A DNA stretch of 33,832 nucleotides from Oscillospiraceae bacterium. Lineage in GTDB: Bacteria; Bacillota; Clostridia; Oscillospirales; Oscillospiraceae. This document shows, one piece after another, positions 30,606-33,832 of the stretch; positions within the stretch are counted from its first letter, which is position 1, and each line of letters starts with the position of its first letter. The notes beneath the pieces were generated by a model that ran no database searches, was not told the origin of the DNA, and saw nothing but the letters and a program-made list of their open reading frames with translations. The stretch is taken from the NCBI GenBank assembly GCA_017436785.1, contig JAFSCK010000085.1, positions 1-33,832 on the forward strand. Reading direction: 5' to 3'. A program made the position numbers and the translations under genes.

Positions 30606-31577
30606 TTGAGCCGTCCACAGATGATGGACGGCTCCCACTATATATGGCATTTATTTCGGCAGATTAAGGAAAAACAAAAGGAAATCCAGAAGCAGAACGA
30701 AGCCGTTGCAGATGACTATATTATCCGGGCGGTACAGGAAAAGAATCTTCTGTATCTCAGCTTTTTCCTCCATGGTTATGAACATAAGCTCAATGGGAAG
30801 GTGTACTCTTTCCTGAAAAGAAACGGTATGGACACTTACGATCCCGCTCTATTTCTGGACATGAAACTTGCTCTTCAGGAGCTAATCCTGAAGAAGCTGC
30901 CTATCTTTGATCCGTCCAGGGATGCAAAGTTTCTAACCTATCTGCATCATTTCATCTATGATACATTCAAGCTATTCCGGATGCGGCAGGAGTGCTGGAC
31001 GATCAATTCTCTGGATATGTACAAAACAACCCGGCGGATGGCAGCCATCTACAATGCCAACTGTCAGGATAAAAAGAAAGCTATTGAGATATTTTGTAGT
31101 GAAACTGGTTACACACCGAAAAAAGCAGAAGAATACCTGGCAGAGGCCATCGGCCTCCGGGCTCGGCAGACGGAGGTCATCATTGACCGGGATGAGGATG
31201 ATACCGCAGTTATAGAAGAGATTGTCCCGGACGGTGTCGGAAATCTATGCCGTGTTATCTCCAATGACCGTCTGATTAAGGCGGTACGGGCATCCTTTAA
31301 TAAACTCCCCTGGCAGGAACGGCGGGTATTGCAGGCAAGAAATGCTATCTGCGATAACTGCGGCGGTATGCAGCCCATGAAGGAACAATTCTCCTTCCGG
31401 GAGATTGCGGTTCTTACCGGCTGCGGCACAGAAAAAGGTGGGCAGCTTGCCTACCAGGCCGCCCTGGACTTCCTGATCCGTCAGCTGACAGAGGATGAAG
31501 TCTTCCGGATCATAAATCTGAAACAAAAAGCAGTGACACGCCGGAAAAAGAAAATCGCCGCCGCAACCTACCTGTAA
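30606..31577 (+). CDS. Sigma-70-like factor or mobile-element regulator, lower-GC accessory gene
   Basis: A 323-residue protein with two sigma-like parts. Region about 50-130 (LYLSFFLHGYEHKLNGKVYSF ... AKFLTYLHHFIYDTFKLF) resembles sigma region 2. Region about 230-300 (FNKLPWQERRVL ... FSFREIAVLTGCG) resembles a region 4 helix-turn-helix. The C-terminus is basic (TRRKKK). Such proteins occur as regulators on conjugative elements; I cannot name the family. The TTG at 30606 or ATG at 30621/30624 could be the start; none has a Shine-Dalgarno sequence and the frame is open back to 30537, so the 5' end may be truncated. Base composition is visibly lower in GC than the neighbours. It is divergent from the GTPase-NYN gene. 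Confidence 0.65.
   Translation: MSRPQMMDGSHYIWHLFRQIKEKQKEIQKQNEAVADDYIIRAVQEKNLLYLSFFLHGYEHKLNGKVYSFLKRNGMDTYDPALFLDMKLALQELILKKLPIFDPSRDAKFLTYLHHFIYDTFKLFRMRQECWTINSLDMYKTTRRMAAIYNANCQDKKKAIEIFCSETGYTPKKAEEYLAEAIGLRARQTEVIIDRDEDDTAVIEEIVPDGVGNLCRVISNDRLIKAVRASFNKLPWQERRVLQARNAICDNCGGMQPMKEQFSFREIAVLTGCGTEKGGQLAYQAALDFLIRQLTEDEVFRIINLKQKAVTRRKKKIAAATYL
30608..30634 (+). promoter_or_regulatory. Hairpin over the start region of the sigma-like gene
   Basis: Perfect 9-bp arms GAGCCGTCC and GGACGGCTC with a 9-nt loop that exposes ATGAT. Both possible ATG starts lie in or next to the loop, so the structure could gate initiation or be a recombination footprint. Confidence 0.45.
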
Positions 31578-31832
31578 CAGACAGACTGCGACGGCGAGTG
31601 GGGTGAGATTTATATTGATTTTGCAAACAAAAAGGCAAAGATCATCCAGCTTGCAGACTGGGATCTCACCAGATCCCGGGTATATGGCCGGACAGCGATC
31701 CGTTATTTGATCTCCACAGGTGGTAGGAATTTTCCTAAGAAACGAAGGGTTATTTTCGAACCGCAAAAGCCCCTTCGTCGACAGCATAATCGCAAATTTG
31801 ACGTTCCGAATATAAACATGGCTGGGCGTTAG
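31578..31832 (+). pseudogene. In-frame coding-like sequence after the sigma-like gene stop, no start codon
   Basis: The frame of the sigma-like gene continues open for 84 codons past its TAA to TAG at 31830. The first half reads like real protein: QTDCDGEWGEIYIDFANKKA, then further acidic and aromatic residues up to TAIRYLI; the last part is basic. It has no ATG, GTG or TTG near its beginning. It may be the C-terminal part of a longer protein split by a nonsense change, or the body of a second mobile-element gene that lost its start. The rest of the 559-bp gap (31578-32136) holds a hairpin and no convincing gene. Confidence 0.35.
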
Positions 31833-32058
31833 GCATAGCAAAAATTTTTCGTTGCGCCGCAACGGAAATTGACGGTAAAATGTCGACACCTGGATGGGCT
31901 AGACGGGTGTGTACAAAAGAAATATCACCGCAACAGCAGAAAGCTTTCATCCCTATTGGAAGCCCGGAACATAAGGAATCCACAAACAAAAAATCCCCAT
32001 AGTCAATCCTCCGAGGTGTGAGAGGAAAGACCATGGGGATTTTCCATACCGCATTCAT
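31750..32058 (-). CDS. Doubtful 102-residue hypothetical ORF in the accessory island
   Basis: An open frame on the minus strand with unusual composition, including the motif CCCGD and VHTRLAHPGVD. It overlaps the decayed plus-strand reading frame, and the hairpin at 31990-32043 lies inside its 5' part, so it may be a chance frame across repeated DNA. I see no good ribosome binding site. Listed only because it is the sole candidate in this stretch. Confidence 0.15.
   Translation of the reverse strand: MNAVWKIPMVFPLTPRRIDYGDFLFVDSLCSGLPIGMKAFCCCGDISFVHTRLAHPGVDILPSISVAAQRKIFAMPNAQPCLYSERQICDYAVDEGAFAVRK
31990..32043 (-). terminator. Stem-loop with U tract, probable terminator of galT-galE
   Basis: An 11-bp stem AAAATCCCCAT/ATGGGGATTTT (31990-32000 with 32033-32043) with a 32-nt loop that can itself pair (CCTCC/GGAGG). 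Read on the minus strand it runs into TTTTTTGTTTGTGG. It lies 94 bp past the galE stop codon. On the plus strand it could also stop transcripts from the sigma-like gene. Confidence 0.6.
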
Positions 32059-32136
32059 GGCGACGAGATAAATTTGTTCGTCACACGCTGCTGCGGAAAC
32101 TTTTTCTGATCTCTAATCTAAAATCCGGTATCCGGT

Positions 32137-33153
32137 TTATTTTCCATAACCAGCAGGATTCTTTCTCTGCCAGTTCCAGGAATCACGGCACATATCCATC
32201 AGATTCTTTTCAGCCTTCCAGCCCAGAACCTCTGCACTCTTGGCAGGATCAGCATAGCAGGTTGCGATATCGCCGGGACGGCGGTCAACAATCTTATAGG
32301 GCAGTTCCAGTCCATTGGCTTCATTGAAAGCCTTCACCATATGCAGCACGGAATAGCCGGTGCCGGTACCCAGATTGAACACTTCACAGCCCTTATGTTC
32401 AGCAACGTACTTAACAGCAGCCACATGGCCTTTTGCCAGATCCACCACATGAATGTAGTCCCGGACGCCGGTGCCGTCATGGGTGTCGTAGTCATTGCCG
32501 TATACACTCAGGAACTCCCGGCGGCCCACAGCAACCTGGGTGATGTAGGGCATCAGATTGTTGGGAATGCCTCTGGGGTCTTCACCGATATCGCCGCTTT
32601 CATGGGCACCAATGGGGTTGAAATAACGCAGCAGCACAATGCCCCATTCCTTGTCAGCAAAAGCCATACCGGAAAGGATCTGTTCCGTCATATACTTGGT
32701 CCAGCCATAGGGGTTGGTGCAGTTGCCGGTACGGGAAGTTTCCCGCAAGGGCATCTCATTGTCGGCAGTATATACGGTAGCAGAGGAAGAGAAGATGATG
32801 TTCTTCATTCCAACTTCTTCCATAACCTTCGTCAGCACCAAAGTGGAATTCAGATTGTTATCATAATACTTCCAGGGGATGGCCACAGATTCACCAACGG
32901 CCTTCAGACCGGCGAAGTGGATCACGCAGCCGATCTCGTTTTCCGCAAAGATCTTACGCAGCAGCGCCACATCCCGGACATCGCCCTCGTAAAACTTCAG
33001 GGTCTTGCCGGTGAGCTTCTGCACACGGTTTAAGCTCTCTGCATTGGAATTGCACAGATTGTCAATGACCACAACGCCATAGCCGCTTTCCAGCAGCTCT
33101 ACACAAGTGTGGGAGCCAATGTATCCCGCACCGCCAGTAACCAATACATTCAT
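32137..33153 (-). CDS. galE: UDP-glucose 4-epimerase
   Basis: A 338-residue extended SDR enzyme interconverting UDP-glucose and UDP-galactose. The NAD-binding loop is TGGAGYIGSH at the N-terminus. The catalytic block is SSSATVY with YGWTK (Tyr and Lys). The NPIGAH motif and the C-terminal DRRPGD are typical of GalE. It begins 4 bp after the galT stop codon, and its GGAGG site lies inside the end of galT, so the two are translationally coupled as the Leloir pathway pair. Confidence 0.97.
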   Translation of the reverse strand: MNVLVTGGAGYIGSHTCVELLESGYGVVVIDNLCNSNAESLNRVQKLTGKTLKFYEGDVRDVALLRKIFAENEIGCVIHFAGLKAVGESVAIPWKYYDNNLNSTLVLTKVMEEVGMKNIIFSSSATVYTADNEMPLRETSRTGNCTNPYGWTKYMTEQILSGMAFADKEWGIVLLRYFNPIGAHESGDIGEDPRGIPNNLMPYITQVAVGRREFLSVYGNDYDTHDGTGVRDYIHVVDLAKGHVAAVKYVAEHKGCEVFNLGTGTGYSVLHMVKAFNEANGLELPYKIVDRRPGDIATCYADPAKSAEVLGWKAEKNLMDMCRDSWNWQRKNPAGYGK

Positions 33154-33157
33154 CTTA

Positions 33158-33832
33158 TTACGCCTCCTGGTTTACATAATTAACAAACTTCTGGAATGCT
33201 GCTTTGCCCTCGGGGGTGTTTTTATAAACACCGGCATCTTCCAGAACCCCAGCAAATACTTTACCCGTCTCCTGCAGAATGATGTCCAGCGCATTGTCCT
33301 CAGTGAAGGTGTACTGCTTCTTCAGCTCCTCCACCCAAGGAGCGTGCTTGCTCAGAACTTCGTCAGCAGCGATATCTCTGCCTGCTACGATAGCATCTGC
33401 CAGATCGTGCAGTTCCTTCTTCAGACGGCTGGGCAGAACAGCCAGACCCATAACTTCAATAAGGCCGATGTTTTCCTTCTTGATATGATGCTTGTCCGCA
33501 TGAGGATGGAACACACCCAGAGGATGCTCGGCGGTGGTGATATTGCAGCGCAGAACCAGGTCCAGTTCATACAGATCGGAGCGGCGACGTGCGATGGGAG
33601 TGATGGTGTTGTGGGGTTCCCCATCGGAGAAAGCAATGATGCTGGAATCCAGATCGGAATAGCCACGCCATGCGGTGAGGATCTTGTCCGCCAGATCTGC
33701 GATCCGCTGGGGATCACGACCATTCAGACGAATAACGCTCATGGGCCACTTGACGATACCGGCATGGATGTCTTCATAACCCTTGAAGGAGATTTCCTTC
33801 TCAATACCGGCAGATTCCATTGCAAAGCGGTA
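33158..33832 (-). CDS. galT: UDP-glucose-hexose-1-phosphate uridylyltransferase, class II (5' part outside the window)
   Basis: The last 225 codons of galT; the frame continues past the window edge (33821-33832 encode YRFA before the internal Met). The sequence matches the Firmicutes class II GalT: FKGYEDIHAGIVKWPMSV, SDGEPHNTITPIAR, LGVFHPHADKHHIKKENIGL, and EVMGLAVLPSRLK. It transfers UMP between UDP-glucose and galactose 1-phosphate. It is the upstream gene of the galT-galE pair. The start and promoter are not visible. Confidence 0.95.
   Translation of the reverse strand, partial: YRFAMESAGIEKEISFKGYEDIHAGIVKWPMSVIRLNGRDPQRIADLADKILTAWRGYSDLDSSIIAFSDGEPHNTITPIARRRSDLYELDLVLRCNITTAEHPLGVFHPHADKHHIKKENIGLIEVMGLAVLPSRLKKELHDLADAIVAGRDIAADEVLSKHAPWVEELKKQYTFTEDNALDIILQETGKVFAGVLEDAGVYKNTPEGKAAFQKFVNYVNQEA

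Overview
The window looks like chromosomal DNA from a moderately GC-rich Gram-positive Clostridia genome, most likely a gut Oscillospiraceae (Ruminococcaceae) member. The reasons are strong AGGAGG-type ribosome binding sites, sigma-A-like promoters, a T-box leader, and Firmicutes-type genes: a YtrA-type GntR regulator, nrdR, a ymfF/ymfH pair, holB-ricT and a class II galT. The genus is inference. I see no rRNA, tRNA, CRISPR array, transposase or integrase.

Layout. 1-3600 (minus): an autoregulated gntR, ABC ATPase and ABC-2 permease unit, with a terminator at the left edge. 3787-5481: a small membrane protein (minus), then nrdR with a one-base-overlapping SdpI-like membrane protein and a terminator (plus). 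5657-9003 (plus): a promoter, a tryptophan-specific T-box leader and a three-gene ABC importer (TrpX/Y/Z type). 9143-12688 (minus): lgt and a pair of M16 peptidase-family genes, one catalytic and one lacking the zinc motif. 13041-15267 (plus): prmA and a membrane-anchored putative glycoside hydrolase. 15514-17865 (minus): holB and ricT. 18188-20866 (minus): ansA and a CBS-containing Mn-dependent pyrophosphatase. 21200-26795 (minus): a nucleoside salvage cluster tdk-deoC-deoD-deoB-cdd followed by a BMP-type lipoprotein. 27326-27787 (minus): a PsiE-like membrane protein. 27929-30466 (minus): an EF-G/TetM-like GTPase fused to a C-terminal NYN (Rae1/YacP-like) RNase domain. 30606-about 32060: a lower-GC accessory island with a sigma-factor-like gene and decayed coding sequence. 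32137-33832 (minus): galE and the 3' part of galT.

Two things stand out. First, the GTPase-NYN fusion keeps the G motifs and the acidic NYN residues but lacks the tetracycline-displacing loop of Tet(M). It looks like a ribosome-targeted factor carrying its own A-site nuclease, possibly a ribosome rescue or mRNA quality-control enzyme. Second, about twenty non-coding repeats of at least four families fill nearly every spacer. The GTCATTGCGA family sits 7-18 nt after a stop codon in all six copies, always in the same orientation relative to the upstream gene. A second family shows palindromes whose arms vary with compensating changes. A third has overrun the 3' end of prmA and supplies its last 13 codons. 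Two 155-bp copies with 17-bp terminal inverted repeats are MITE-like.

Most functional calls rest on motif recognition by eye; no alignment or search was run.
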